A DNA stretch of 64,000 bases from Blasia pusilla. Taxonomy: Eukaryota; Marchantiophyta; Marchantiopsida; Blasiales. Each line of letters begins with the position of its first letter. The first letter of the stretch is position 1. A program made the translations under genes and the position numbers. Below the pieces are notes generated by a model. The model was not told where the DNA came from and made no database searches. It saw only the letters and a list, made by a program, of their open reading frames with translations. The stretch lies in the NCBI GenBank assembly GCA_050084515.1, contig CM114274.1:37076001-37140000 (forward strand), in the 5' to 3' direction. Positions 1-12,614 of the stretch are shown in pieces.

Positions 1-2690
1 AAGGTCAAGAGTGACTGAATCCGTCTTGCTCATCTTTAATTGAGCAATTCCGCCATGCTTTGTGCCTACTCTCGTCCCAAGTATTTTCACAAGGTCCTCT
101 TCGCTGTAATCCTCTCGTAGTAGAGCAACAATCTACAAAGAAATGAAAGGAATCAATTGAAAAGATTCAATCAATAAAATGACGTGCAGGAAAAGGTGCA
201 CGATTGCTTAATTTTATGCTATCCAAGACAAACCAACCTTTTTCTTACCATATATTTGCATATGTTTCCTTTTAGTGACCAAGGACACTCACAATGGCCC
301 CATTCAGTGTCATAGTTGTAGACTTCATACCACTTATTGGGTATGGTTTGGCTCCTCACTTGTGCCATCCTGACTTGCCCCCTAGATTGTGTAAGTTGCA
401 GATCATATGTTGGGATTTCTCTTCCCTTCAGAACTGCATTATTCACATATTGCTCCTCTATTGCATTTCGAACAAACCCATTTTTTTCAGCAAGTGTATA
501 TGGAAGTACCATGCCTCTACAAAACTACTGAGCTTCCAAACCAAGTAGTCTCCTCTTCTTTGAGACATACTTTTGTTGTCATCTGCTAGAACTGCCTTCA
601 TGCTTCCATGATATGCTTCAATTGCAGCATTTGTGTCTTGGTTTGCATGAGGGTAGTCCCTGGCTGCTTTAACCCACTTGTCTGTGAAAAAAAAAAAAAC
701 ACATTCTTATCTTGTACATGCTGGCCCTTGCAATGAGTGGCGCAAAGTTAATGAAAGTGTGATAAAAAATGGAACAAAATAATTATGGAAGGGGGAAAAA
801 GGTAAAGTGTTTGTAGCCACCTAGTTTTGGCTCCCAATAAGTCTGTATATAGTTGATGAATTCCACTTCATCCCTAAAGTCTACATAGAATTGATGCAAC
901 ATCATTCTCGCATTGTCCAAGATCACACCTCTAGTGTACGTGCCACATCGATTTACATACATAATCTCCCCTAGGCGTCGTGACATCTGAGCTCTCATTA
1001 TCGCACATGTGACCTTTGCATGATCATTGCATACATGCCAAAGACAAAGTATGGTATTTGACTTTGCAAAAGTTACCCTGCAAGTGAATATAACCATGTG
1101 CTTAACTTTCATTGAGATAATAGTCTCGGAATGCCTTTCCTAATATAATCAATATCTAAATGATATGAAATTTGACTCAGGTTTTTTTATTTGAAAAAAA
1201 GTGTGATGTACCCTTTCAGCAAGATACCACAACTTTAGCATCCCAAGAATACCTCAATGCATTTTGCTCGGCGTTGGCATCATCCACTATGATTTCATTC
1301 GGCTCCCAAGATTTTTGTTGTCGTCTACACTTTTACGCCACTGCCTGCAACCATTTCACCAAATGCACCTCCTTTGAGCTACTAGTCAAAATCCAAGCTA
1401 CAAGTATTACAGTATGGTGCTTGTCGAGCACCAAAATACTATATAAAGGAAATTGCACAAGAGTATACAACAGATGAGGTGTCTTACAATTAGCAATGGC
1501 ATCTCAAATACATCTTCCATTTCAATGATGAAAGCACATTGTCATCATTGTATAGTTCAAAGACTACTTAACTTAGTACCTTGCTTTGATTGGTACCAAA
1601 CGTACTATCCATGCTCAAAACACTATTGTGTCCATATTTCACCATCGCTTGCAACTGCCAAGTGCTTTGGAAGCCTAATATGAAAGGTCTGGCATCATCT
1701 AAATAAGGCTCATAAATAAATACCTTCTCTGGATAGAGATTTACAAATGCACTTAACGATTGATTCTCATCCATGCAAAATTGGAACGTCTCCATATTCA
1801 ACTCCTTTTTTGCATTTGCATGAAATCATCCTTTATCATGCTTTTTTGAAAGTTAAGAGATGTTTCAGATCGATATTTTAGCATAAGGCCATGCTCCGAC
1901 ATAATCTGGTGGGGCTTTACCCCAAGATGAAGTCTCTCTTTTATGTAGCATCTCAGCTATTTTAGATCCTAGGAGCATACATTGTTGGAGTTCCCAAACT
2001 TGTTGAATCATTAGATCCATGGCATGGTTTTCCATCCTTGTCTATGTGCAATATGTGTTTTGTAAACTATTATGGCCGCATGCATTGGAGACTTCAGTTC
2101 GGATACTGAAAAATGACATTGGCATCCTCGCTTCCAACTCTCTCCTTGGATTATTTTTTGTGCACGAGGACGACTTCCTTGGCCTGTCTTGGGAAGGCTT
2201 GACCTGTTCAATATACGCATAATGTATTATATCAGGAATAAATTGACCACTCAACTACATGGAACTACAATCATATGCTCTAAATTGAACGTGTGACACT
2301 TATTCAACCAAAACACAAGGAACGATTAAAATTCCCATTGTAATTATATGTAAAAGATCATGAAACTTCTACCTACTCGCCTGTTCACAACTAGTTGATG
2401 CAAGCGTCGATTGTCTTTAGGCCCGTGAGCACAAAAATAAATAGTGTAAGATGCTTCCTCTCCTTCTTCTTCTTCTCGTAACCTTTCTCCTATACATTTC
2501 GGTGTACTTTTCCAAAAGGTAGTGGGATTTATATTATCTCCGATACCTTCACCTATAATGAAATCCTCGAGCCTATACCAAGGGATATATGTTGCATTAT
2601 AGACATTCCAGTGGATGTCTTTTGCTGATATGTTCCCCGTCGGCATGCTTGTTTGAACCTCTGTCCTCTTCATGGCCAAAATCCTTTTTT
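1..2690 (-). pseudogene. Decayed MULE-type transposase with SWIM zinc finger (partial, runs off window)
   Basis: Read on the minus strand the pieces follow the order of Mutator-like transposases. About 2680-2344 holds an N-terminal RLEDFIIGEG segment and HGPKDNR. About 2150-2011 holds KRGCQCHFSV. About 1801-1568 holds the transposase core (LGFQSTWQLQ, then GHNSVLSMDSTFGTN, the first catalytic Asp region). About 1470-1240 holds VAWILTS and IVDDANAEQNALR. About 1112-783 holds LCLWHV. About 690-225 holds PHANQDTNAAIEAYH and a SWIM finger, CECPW...GNICKYM. Coding-like sequence continues in 133-1. The copy is broken: a stop follows LQAVA near 1345, and a seven-A run near 480 needs a one-base shift to join the two halves. 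Some gaps could be introns. A domesticated FAR1-like host gene is less likely because of the stops. The family call is firm; the exact ends are not. Confidence 0.8.
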
Positions 2691-2970
2691 GTCAAAGCAC
2701 TTTTTTGAATCCTTATGTCCATGGCTTCATGTGATGGAGGAAGAGTCGATGTCAAGTCGATAGGATTATTGAGGTGCATACTTCCCTGCACTCATTCATC
2801 ATCTCTAGAGTTATAGTTAATGAGAAGTACAGTAGAAAGATGGTGAAGAATTTTTTGAGAAGTAAAATTTGAATCCCTACATGTAAACTTAAGAAACTGC
2901 AAGTGATATAGTATAGCCGGAATGCTTTCTTCGAAGGACCATGCTATCATTAGGGAAAACATGATGGAAA

Positions 2971-3800
2971 CTCCTGTGAACTTTCACACAAAAGGAGTGT
3001 AAAAGTTCTATCACCAACATAATGACTATTTCCAATCTTATAAGTTCTTTATCAGCAAGCAAGGTAGCACTCAACAAGATCATCCATTAAATGAATCCAA
3101 AACATTATTTGGCTTACAAAAGAAGTAGAGAAGAAAGCATGTCCAACAGGTTTTGGGGAAATAGAGAAATCTGAATCAAGACACATCTCCCAATTCACCA
3201 TGATACCATAGATAACAAACCATACAACACAAAAGCACTCAATAAAATGGATGTGCCTGTAAAATAGGATACACGGAAATGCTTTTGAAGATAGTCCGCA
3301 CACTCTCATAAACTAAAGTCACTCACAAACAAATATTTTCTTCACAGCAAAGGGGTCTGAAAGTTATGTGTCTAATAATATGAGTTTTGTGTGTAACAAT
3401 CTGAGTGTTTCCAATCTCAGAACTTGTTCATCCTAAAAAGGATCATCTAGTCTAAATCTTTAACTATATATTCACCAAAACATGACAAGTACATCATCAT
3501 GGTGAGTCAAATGCATCCACTTGTAAACTTGCCTTGGAGATCAATCAGCAAGCAAGCTAGACCACAACAAGATCAACCATTTAATGAATCTAAATAATTA
3601 TTTGTCTTACAAATGAAGAAGAGAAGAAGGCATGTCCAAAAGGAGTAAGAGAAATAGAAAAAATCGAACCAAGACACCTTCCAATTCCCCGTGTTTGATG
3701 AGTTACCAACCATACAACATGTAAACACCAAAAGATAGATGCACGCACAATGAATTGGAATGGCATAATGCCTTCTATAGACAATGCTTGCGCTCTCATA
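2971..3800. repeat. Diverged ~250-bp direct duplication, spaced 493 bp
   Basis: The block 3051-3310 recurs at 3544-3800 in the same orientation. Both copies begin ATCAGCAAGCAAG and share ATGAATC, TTTG.CTTACAAA.GAAG, GCATGTCCAA and CCATACAACA, and both end CTCTCATA. Small indels separate the copies. A weaker third match (TTTCCAATCT followed by a short spacer) occurs upstream of each copy, near 3030 and 3410. No gene is supported between 2690 and 4540, so this duplication is the main structure there. It may be part of an unrecognised element. Confidence 0.65.
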
Positions 3801-4554
3801 GGTAATGCTTCTAATAATCAGCAGGATTCCAATCTCATATTTTTTTCGTCAAAAAAAAAACCAGATTTGTGACAAGTAAGGAGGTAAATGACCATCATTC
3901 TTGATACTATGATGTTCATAAGGTAACACTCTTGTTTGCTCTCTTACTGTCAAAGAGAAAGGGTGAAAATACGAAAGGTAAAGAAGCAGAGTACCAAAAT
4001 CTGCAATAGTAGACAAATAGAACGTGACCTGTCCTTCCAAGAAGGCTTTGGAGATATCGACTATAGTTCTATTCCTTTCCTATCCCAAACTTCCTACAAT
4101 CCGAATCAAAGAATGTGGCATTTTTCCTTCCAAAATGACATCTACTAAAATAGAGTTGTAATGAGAAAGAGCATTAAACACTCTTTTCCTCTCTCTATAA
4201 CTTCAAACATATGCCAAAATTACCCTATAAAGAGAATTATGCCATTTGCACTGAAATGAACAAATGAACAAACCACATCATGAGCACTTCTCCTTTATGG
4301 AAGTGATCTTCCCTACATGCCATAAGAGAACAACTACAAGAAAGCAATGCTCTCAATATTAAAATTTGAAATGTTACCTATTTCACTCAAGTTTTGATTT
4401 TCCATACACATTCTTCTTTTTTTCCCCTGAAGTTGGTGGAGTAATCAACCTATCTTGAATAATCTCTGCCTTGACTTCCCTAGTTCTCTACACTCCTCCT
4501 TTGTGGGGATAATCTACTAACCTCATTGGAAGGGGAAAAACTTACTTCATACAT

Positions 4555-6268
4555 TTGGAGTTGGTGAAGAAAATTTGGGGAGTAATTGAGCAGAAAGAGG
4601 TAGTATCATTGGGTTTGCTTCCACCTGATTTCTTGGAAGAGAGATCAAAGCAAGTGAAGGAAAAACTTGCTTGGATTGCTCGAAAAAAACAAGACTTGAT
4701 GGGTTGGCTTGAGAGGGATCAAGCCAAGTATGCAGATTTCATGGCTGAGGCAATGATTCAATGAATGGTTGGAGAAGAGGAATGTGGAGAAGATGAAAGA
4801 AGTTTGTGAAAACGAAGCTCATATGTCCCAAGGGAGAAGAGGGATGTAGAGTTGGAATGGTCAAGCAAGACTATTCAAGAATCTGTAGTGGGGGGTAGCT
4901 CTAGGAAGTAATCGCCCACTTTACAAGGAGATGAAAATGATGATATTAGTGATTTTGAAGTTTTGCGCCCAAGGAGAAGATCGAAGATGGCTTCTAGGTC
5001 TGCTGCCGAGCAAATTACAACAAAGAGTGGGGAGGAGAATGTTTCTTGAGCATCTGTGCAAGAGCCTAGGAAGAAAGGCATGCGCACTCGATCCATGGGA
5101 AGTGCCTCTTCTTCCAAGGAGGCACTTCCACATGAATCAAACAGTGTGAAGAAGATAGGAAGAGATACATTGGGTAGTGATTCTCCATCTTTCTCTATTG
5201 AGATCCCTGTTTTGGGTGTAGTAGACCAGGTTGGTCTTCATACTCCACCATGTACAGGTACAGGTTCGAAAGGTATTCTGGCAAGACCGGGTCATGATCT
5301 TGGCATTGCCTCTCCATCTATTGAGACTACTCCATGTGGGGAAACTTTTCAGGGTAGATCTCATGTTGGTGAGTCTCTTGCCTTTCCTAGGGAGAACTTG
5401 GTTTCGAATGGAGTGTATGAGGTTTCGGTTGGAGTGGATGAGGTTGGTTTTGGAGTAGCTTCATGTGATACAGAGGATGGTATTCTAGCAACCCCGAGAC
5501 ATGACGTTGGAAATGGATCTCCATCTATGCGGCCTATTATATATGGGGAGACCTTTTAGGGTAGCTTTCATGTTGGTGACCAAGTTGGTGAGTCTCTTGC
5601 CTCGCCCAGAGAGAGCTTGGTTTCAGTTGGAGCGGATGAGGGTGCTTTTGGAGTAGCTTCATGTGCTGTAGGAATAGAGGAAGGCATTCTTGCAAACCAG
5701 AGCCATGAACTTGGCATTGGCTCTCCATCCGTTGAGACTATTCCATGTGGGAAAACCTTTCAATGTAGCTCTCTTGTGGGTGACCAAGATGTTGGTGAGT
5801 CTCTTGCATCGTCTAGAGAGAACTTGGTTTCGGTGGGAGTGGATGAGGATGGTTTTGGAGTAGCTTCATGTGTTGCAGGAACAGAGGAAGTATTCCTGCG
5901 GTAGTGGTTGGTGGTGATTTGATCGGGTCATCACGGAGTGAGAGTCTTCCATGTGATTTCACCTCCGAGAGGCTATTGGAACAGGGGTCAAGCTTTCATG
6001 GGGATGATGAGCATGCAAAGATTGTTGATGAGTTGGGAGATAATGTAGTTGACCCTGAGGATATTGCGGAGACATTGCTGAGCCTTTGGATGGTCATGAG
6101 ACATCCAAAGAGGGTCACACTCATGATGATGGTGCTTCTCCTGTTGAATGTTCACCTCCTGTGGGACCTTCTCCCCATGATCTTTGTGCTTTTAGGAAGA
6201 ATTTGTTGAAGGTTGCATCTTCATATGTACCCAAAAAGAGGAAGGGAAAGAAGAGTGTGGTAGTATAG
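4555..6268 (+). pseudogene. Decayed ORF of unknown family with internal coding repeats
   Basis: An open stretch at 4555-4764 encodes a charged, helix-rich segment (MELVKKIWGVIEQKE and onward). Past its stop, a long coding-like stretch resumes in another frame (VELEWSSKTIQES, then DISDFEVLRPRRRSKM, then EPRKKGMRTRS). Single stops at about 4909 (TAA) and 5047 (TGA) interrupt it; both could be C-to-T changes of CAA and CGA codons. From 5272 it enters a three-unit repeat that keeps the frame, then shifts frame near 5885. It ends with KKRKGKKSVVV, basic and nuclear-signal-like, at about 6268. I recognise no domain. A retroelement or transposon-borne gene decayed by methylation-linked mutation is plausible, but that is inference. 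Confidence 0.45.
5272..5887 (+). repeat. Three tandem coding repeats of about 205 bp
   Basis: Units start at 5272, 5479 and 5683, each opening with GGTATTCT or GGCATTCT (Gly-Ile-Leu-Ala). Each unit encodes about 68-69 residues with the same landmarks in order: GILA, then HDLG or HELG, then PSIE or PSVE, then GETF or GKTF, then VGESLA, then ENLVS or ESLVS, and finally GFGVASC or AFGVASC. Unit lengths of 207 and 204 bp are multiples of three, so duplication kept the frame. The second unit has one stop after GETF (about 5557). A two-base loss ends the frame just after unit three. Confidence 0.85.
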
Positions 6269-6479
6269 ATTGAAGATGAGTCACATGAACATTGGGGGGG
6301 GGGGCGCGTTCATTTAGATGAAGATATGGATCAGATTTCATAGAGCCAAATTCTCAGAGATCTCAATGAGGTAAATGATGAGTGGGCTACTCCACCCATG
6401 AGCCAAATTGCTAATGTTGTTGATTGTGGGGAGGTACAAATAGATTTGTCAAATGCCTCCCAACTTAATGTTACTCAGA

Positions 6480-7104
6480 TCATGGCAAAACATACACATG
6501 CTCACTAGCTCTCTGAATCGCACCCAAGCATCCCAACACCACGACATCCATCATGACATTGCTCTCCCCACACTCTCGAACTTTCACAATACATAACGCA
6601 TATTTATCTCTATCGAATATTTCGTCCCAATCTTGGATACAAAGACACTTTGGGAGATCACACTCCATTAGAGCCAAAGGCCGGCTTCTTGAACAAGTGT
6701 GGGATGACAGGATCCCGGTCCATGGTCAACCATGTCTCAGACCAATGTTGTCTAAATCGATATAATTTTTCCCTTCTCATTTTCTTTGAACGCTCACTAG
6801 CATCCCTTGATTTCTTCATCAATTCTTTTTCTCTCTGTGAGTCACCAATGCTCCTTTTACGGCCCTTGACAGGGTCTTCTGGACGCCGGCCTGCATTCTC
6901 TAAAGGTACTAAGTAGCATGGGTCCAAGTTTGGATGCTTCTTAGTCAAGTGTTGATTGTACTTGGTTTTGTTCTTTGCTGAGTAAATGCGACTACAAACC
7001 AAGCATATCCACTTAGTTCCATCATGCAAATATCTCCAGTAGGTATTTTCCCCCAATGCAACACCACACACTACCCGGATAGAATTTGATATGGGAGTAG
7101 CCAT
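6480..7104 (-). pseudogene. BED/C2H2-type zinc-finger exon, transposon-like
   Basis: Minus-strand ORF 7104-6658 (148 codons) begins MATPISNSIRVVCGVALG. It carries one zinc finger of BED type: W-I-CLVC, then 18 residues, then H-LTKKH (Cys-Cys-His-His), preceded by a tryptophan and aromatic residues. A basic RSKKMRREK segment follows. The frame closes at GSNGV. An overlapping frame (6677-6480) continues with MECDLPKCLCIQDWDEIFD and may be its original extension after a one-base shift. BED fingers are typical of hAT-type transposases, but no hAT catalytic or dimerisation domain is visible nearby. It could be a single exon of a larger gene or a stranded fragment. Confidence 0.5.
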
Positions 7105-10100
7105 GGGAAAGAAAAAACCTGAAACATATTCAATGAATAATCACAAATCATCACCTCACAATGACCCAAGGGGAGTACACCATATTTAACCCATTGCTTG
7201 TGAGCAAGGAACATGCTCATTAAGTATAGGATACAATACAAGCTCCTAAACATTACTAGAGGGAGAATTGTCTTCTGCAGAATGCCTTCCATAATTTATA
7301 GAATGCCTTCTTTTTCCACAGCTTTATATTGATATTAACTATTAACAATCCCATGTTAGAGGAAACAAGAGACAAATATTGAGGTTTGGTGCTGCTACTG
7401 CAACAAAACCACATCCATGAAAAAAATTTTCCAAGACACCCGTATGTTCATGGCATCAAGAGATGTATTGGCGGGCTAAAATTCTAGATACTTCTTACTG
7501 TATTTGAAGAACCACTCAAGGAGTATAGGCACAAACAAAAGCATTACAAGGATTCTATTTTCTTGACCTTCTGTTTGACAGTAGTAGGATCTAGAGATAG
7601 AATAAAAAATGGAACCGATCCACGACATTAGTTTCCTCCTACACCACCGATAGTGTGTGGTATGTTTGCTTGAGGTCATAATCTTTCTAATGTGATGATA
7701 TCAGGGTGGAAGGTTTTTTACTGAATTGTGATGAACCATATTTGTAAAGAGTACATCATTCTTCAAGGAGGTGTCTTAAGTAATGAGAAGGCAGATTTGT
7801 TTGAGAAAGTTTATTTGACATTCATATTTGTTGATGCGCGGTTCAAGGTAAGGATAGTGCGTTAATGTGCAATCAAGGTGTTAATGTGCAATCAAGGGTT
7901 GATTACTTCCCTGTAGCGGCAAGTGCGTTCTCAACACATAAAAATGAAATTTCATTGATAGAGACGCGATTCACTTCCACATAAGGTAGCGGCTAAGATA
8001 TGTAGAATCAGCCGAGTCTCTAGAGTTTCAGTTTTAATGTGGCTACTATGATGATGATTGACCAGATTGCATTCTGGCGGATTTGACAAATTATAAACCC
8101 CATCACCCTCAATTCATTCTCTGCCCAATTCATTCACATTCTTAACATGGAATGCCCACGGTAAAAGTGCCCTCGAGGGGCAATAAATAGAAAAAGGGAA
8201 AACTAACTACGGAGAGGGGAGAGGGAGGCAAGTTCGTGGATACCTCAACAACTTATTCGCGAATAAAAGATGCGATAGTTCAAATCCCCTTGGCTCCTTT
8301 CCTTATGTTGTTTCTCGTGGTCGACTTGGGCTCCTTACTCGGGGCTTCCTCACGAACATTCCATTTGCAGATTTCCCATGACGATTAGCATTGGGGAAAG
8401 CAAACGGCAATCAAAGAGTAATCCACTTACAACTCCGCTTGTTGACGGAGAGCCTTGCTCACAAAAATCAACAGTAACGCCGAAATGCAACCGAACCCCA
8501 GAAACAATTCTATCGGGAATGTGTCAGTAGAGTGCAATGCCCACTGGAAGGTATTCTGACATGGAAGGCATTCAAACAAGGCCTAGACCTTCATACGCCT
8601 CTCTTCTTGGTCCAGGGAAAATGGAGGGCCAAGAGGCCTAACAGAGGGGGAGGCTCATTCAAAGAACATGGGTCATTTCCATCGTTGGATCTCTTGGGTT
8701 AAGAATCTGTATCGTTGATTGTAGACCTCCTACCATTGGTCAAATGATGGGTCCGACCTGGGTGTCGGATATCGGACCCACAGAGGCAGACATTTAGTTG
8801 TCGGCCGGAGGGTTTCATCCGGCAGACGGCTCGTGTTAGGATTCGCGGGTCGGTGGTGGGGTTGCGGGTGGGTAGGGGGGTAGGACGGGTCCCGGGGCTC
8901 ACGGAGTTTCAGAGATCAGAGCCATAAAGGCTCTGAACTCTTCGACTATCGAGAGCCTCCTCTCATGATAGTCCGAGAGATCAGAGGTGTTATTGCTGCC
9001 TCGTGGGTGGAGCGCGTCTTTTTTCTCTATTGTCTCATGGGTTCTACCGTGTACATATATTAGGTGCTCTAAGTAACTACTTGAAACCCTGTGAAGCCGT
9101 TGGTATGCGTTTGTTGAAATTTGAGGCCCTGTTTGTTTTGACAGAGTTAGAATGCTTTATGTTTTCAAGGTTGGCATACGATGGGCTTTTCTATTCATTG
9201 GGTGCCATTGTGCATGGTCTAGTCCATATTCATTCCCTCAACCCTCTGAATGGAATCATTATTGTGGTATGTCGTGGAGAGATTTCGGTTCATAGTTAAT
9301 GTGAAGTGCAAAGCCTTGTGAGTATCCCATTAGACAATGTCGGAATGCTTTCCATGTAAATTTACAAGTCATGGGTTCAATAAATTTATGAACATGAGAA
9401 CAAGAGGAACGTGTTTATGAACACGTTCATTTCTCCCCACCGGTGTGTATTACCCATACCCATAGATGGGTTCAATCATTGCGCAGGTGTATTAGATACC
9501 TCATGTGATAAACCCACGAAGATTTTGGCCCGATGTTGACATCCACGGCTCCAATACTTACTACGAGTCAGGAATGCCTTCCATGAGCACAATTGGCGAA
9601 TTCAGGGTAAATTTGCGCGTCTATCTTAAGGGGATTTGGAGCAACTATTTTATTGATTCGATACTCGTCCAAGTGTAATAGGTTCCACACGCCAGCATTT
9701 TATTTAGAGATGTGGCCATTGGTGTTTGCTTTCGTAATATTCATGTTCATCGGTCAAATTAGAAATGCCACTTCTTCATTTGAGCAAAATAGACAGCGCT
9801 TCCGCGGATAACCTTTCGAATAGGAAAGAAACACACAAAATGCCACACACGCATCTCCAGGGGCTCCCCGTCAAGGCAACTCGCTTGCGTGCCTGCAAAC
9901 AACAAATTCCCTGTCCCCTCGCATCTTTCTTATGTAAAATCAAGAGTAGTAAAAATGGCTCACCCGGCCTAAAACTTCACTCATGAATCTACATCGGCAT
10001 ATCGAACCACATCCACCCTCTGCTTTGAGGGAATCCGAACGCTAGCACCCTAACTCCTACACATCCACACACGTCTATGCAAGAGAGGCGCTCTTAAGGC

Positions 10101-11638
10101 TCAACATGAGAAAGATGGCTTGAGAAAGCCATCTCTCTCACTCTTATATCATTGGGAAGAGCCAAAAAGCTATTCCCCCAAAAATAGTCCCCCCAACGGT
10201 AACCTACGTGCACAAGTTACCGGGTGACCATTGACTCAGTGAACGGATCACCTGACAGACTAAAACCAAAATAGGGAAATTGCCATAAACGACGTTCCCG
10301 ACACAATAGACATGTCGCCAACCTCATCCGACATCTTAGGACAAAGTTACACCCAAAAAACCCCTTGACTCACAATGCCGTTGACGTGATAGAACTCTAC
10401 CTACGTCAAAATAAGATGTGACAAGTATCTTGCTTATTAAAGTAAAAAAAGAGTGCACATAACTCACAAGAAACTTGCAAACTAGGAATACTACTATACT
10501 TGCAATGCTACTATTTGGATTTTGGCATAGCTTGCTATCTACAAACATTTATTAAATGCACTAATATTAGGGAGAGGCCCAAAGGAGGGATGTGCATTCC
10601 ATTAGAATGGGATAAACAATCACGAGAATACCCAAAATTGTCATATGTTTCTATATTATTATTAGGGACATGGGTATAAGCAACAATCATCTTCCTTTTT
10701 GATACATGTCCTTTGGGATGGCATATTGTCGTGACACTTGTCACCTCTAATGACTCAGTTAATTAATTAATATAGGAAGTATGCAAGGAAGCTCTTCATG
10801 AAACTGTGTCATAGACACAGACTAGTGTATATTAAATGAAAGCCTTATGACATAATATCTCGTCCATTAGGAAGTAACCACTCCTATGAGGATGGCATGC
10901 ATCTCGTTGCCTCACATGCACATATGTCTAATGGATGACGGGGGAGTGACATTCAATATTGGTCATGTCTACTCTAACATACTGTAATCAATGATGTGAT
11001 AGACAATTACACTCCATCATGTAGTCTAAATCATACTAATTGACTATGTATTTATTGAGTATGGATAGGCCCAATTATGGAGCTCAATTCACCATCAAAT
11101 GAATAGCTACAATGATGTTGTAGGGATGCTAGCCATGCTTGTGTGGCATGGATCTCTACCTTATTGTTGATGTCTACATCAAAACCGATATCCTCCTAGA
11201 TGTTACCAGAGAAGGAGTCATTGATTCTGTCTAAGCGGCGGACAAGTAATCCTACTCAACTCCCACCAATCATCACATCCACCAGGGCCATTGATGACAT
11301 GCGATGAAATTGGGGATCATCCTATATAGCCCTTTCCTTGCTTGGATGCGGCATTGCACCATACACAACCACAAGTGTTAGCCCGCATTTTTGCTTCCCA
11401 GGCTTCAATCATAATGGTGAAGGACGCAAAATTGGAAACTTGCCCACATGCCCATGTGGACAACACACACCAATCCTTGAAAACTTATTTGCAAATCCTC
11501 CTACTATGTCGGACATTATCCATCACACTTAAATAAGGATTTATCCCGTATTGTGCAAACTATCATGGAGAGCCATATAACACATGTTAGTATGTCAGTG
11601 AATGGATTCAAGATGCAAAATCATACCATTTGAAAAAA

Positions 11639-11792
11639 TGTATGGTGACTTAAAAAAATGCATCTCAGAATGCCTTGACTTAAGCCTTAATCAGAGATGA
11701 ATATTCCTTCTGGCATCATCAACAATTGAATATGCTTAATTTGAGATGTATGGTGACTTTAAAAAAATGCATCTCAGAATGCCTCGACTTAA
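11639..11792. repeat. Near-identical 45-bp direct repeat, about 108 bp apart
   Basis: GTATGGTGACTT followed by an A run, then ATGCATCTCAGAATGCCT, occurs from about 11640 and again from about 11748. The copies differ by one A and by a T/C change before CGACTTAAG or TGACTTAAG. The spacer is unique. It looks like a local duplication, or paired ends of a small element. Confidence 0.75.
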
Positions 11793-12606
11793 GGGATTGC
11801 GGATTAATGTGAGCTCCATCCTCAAAACAATGATCCACTACCCCATGTCGCAATCGGTTGGCCATCAAACTAACTAGAGGATGCCTCTGTTAGTGATAAT
11901 GCGCGTGCTAATGATAAGACATGCTTGCTCTAAATTAGTCATATATGACTAGTTAATTATATAGGACAAATGCCGCAATAGGAGGTGACCCTAGAAGTAA
12001 ACTTGACTTGGAAGGTGTTTGCTGACGAGAGGCATGTCTCTAATAGTAATATATGCTTCTCTAAACAATCAAAATCTTTTTACTCTCGATGGTGTCAATA
12101 AACAATCTCTTCTATAATAAAGTTGGAAATATAGAAAATGAAAATCCGAAAGAATCTCACCTCCACGCGAGGATTGAGGACGAAGTTAACAACCATCGGA
12201 TATTTCCCATCGGCTGATCGTGAGGTCCGACACGTCGGCCGCGTCAACGATGATGATGGCCGAGGTGGAGCCAGAAATGACTCATCACGACGGACTGAGC
12301 GAATGAGCGAGCTCGAGCCATGTCACCGGTGAATTTGACAGTCTAATTAACTTAGCGCGAGTCTAAACAGACTGTTTTAGAGGCCATTTAGTTTTCGTTA
12401 GTTAGTTTCCACAGTCTCGGGATCCTGTACCCGCTCTCTCCCGAATAATAATATATAATACACTAAACAGTAAAATAAAAATAATAATGTTCTGCACCGA
12501 TCCCCTCGCTCGCTCTGGAGCCAAACGGCGAATCTAGCATCTTCCTAATTCTACCTAGGAATATTCACTTAAACGCAGGATTAGTGTGGGGCCACCTTCG
12601 CGCGGC

Positions 12607-12614
12607 CCACGTGG
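12607..12614. promoter_or_regulatory. G-box palindrome upstream of Bax inhibitor-1
   Basis: CCACGTGG is a perfect bZIP/bHLH G-box core, about 790 bp before the Bax inhibitor-1 start codon. A related GACGCGTGGC lies near 13053. Bax inhibitor-1 genes are stress-induced in plants and bZIP factors act on such sites. That this site is used here is inference. Confidence 0.35.

Noticed and set aside
8281-8310. GTTCAAATCCCC as a tRNA B box
   Set aside because: No A box, acceptor-stem pairing or anticodon arm could be found upstream.
8556-9357. Inverted CATGGAAGGCATTC and GAATGCTTTCCATG as terminal inverted repeats of an 800-bp element
   Set aside because: The match is imperfect, no target-site duplication is visible, and the same word occurs elsewhere singly.
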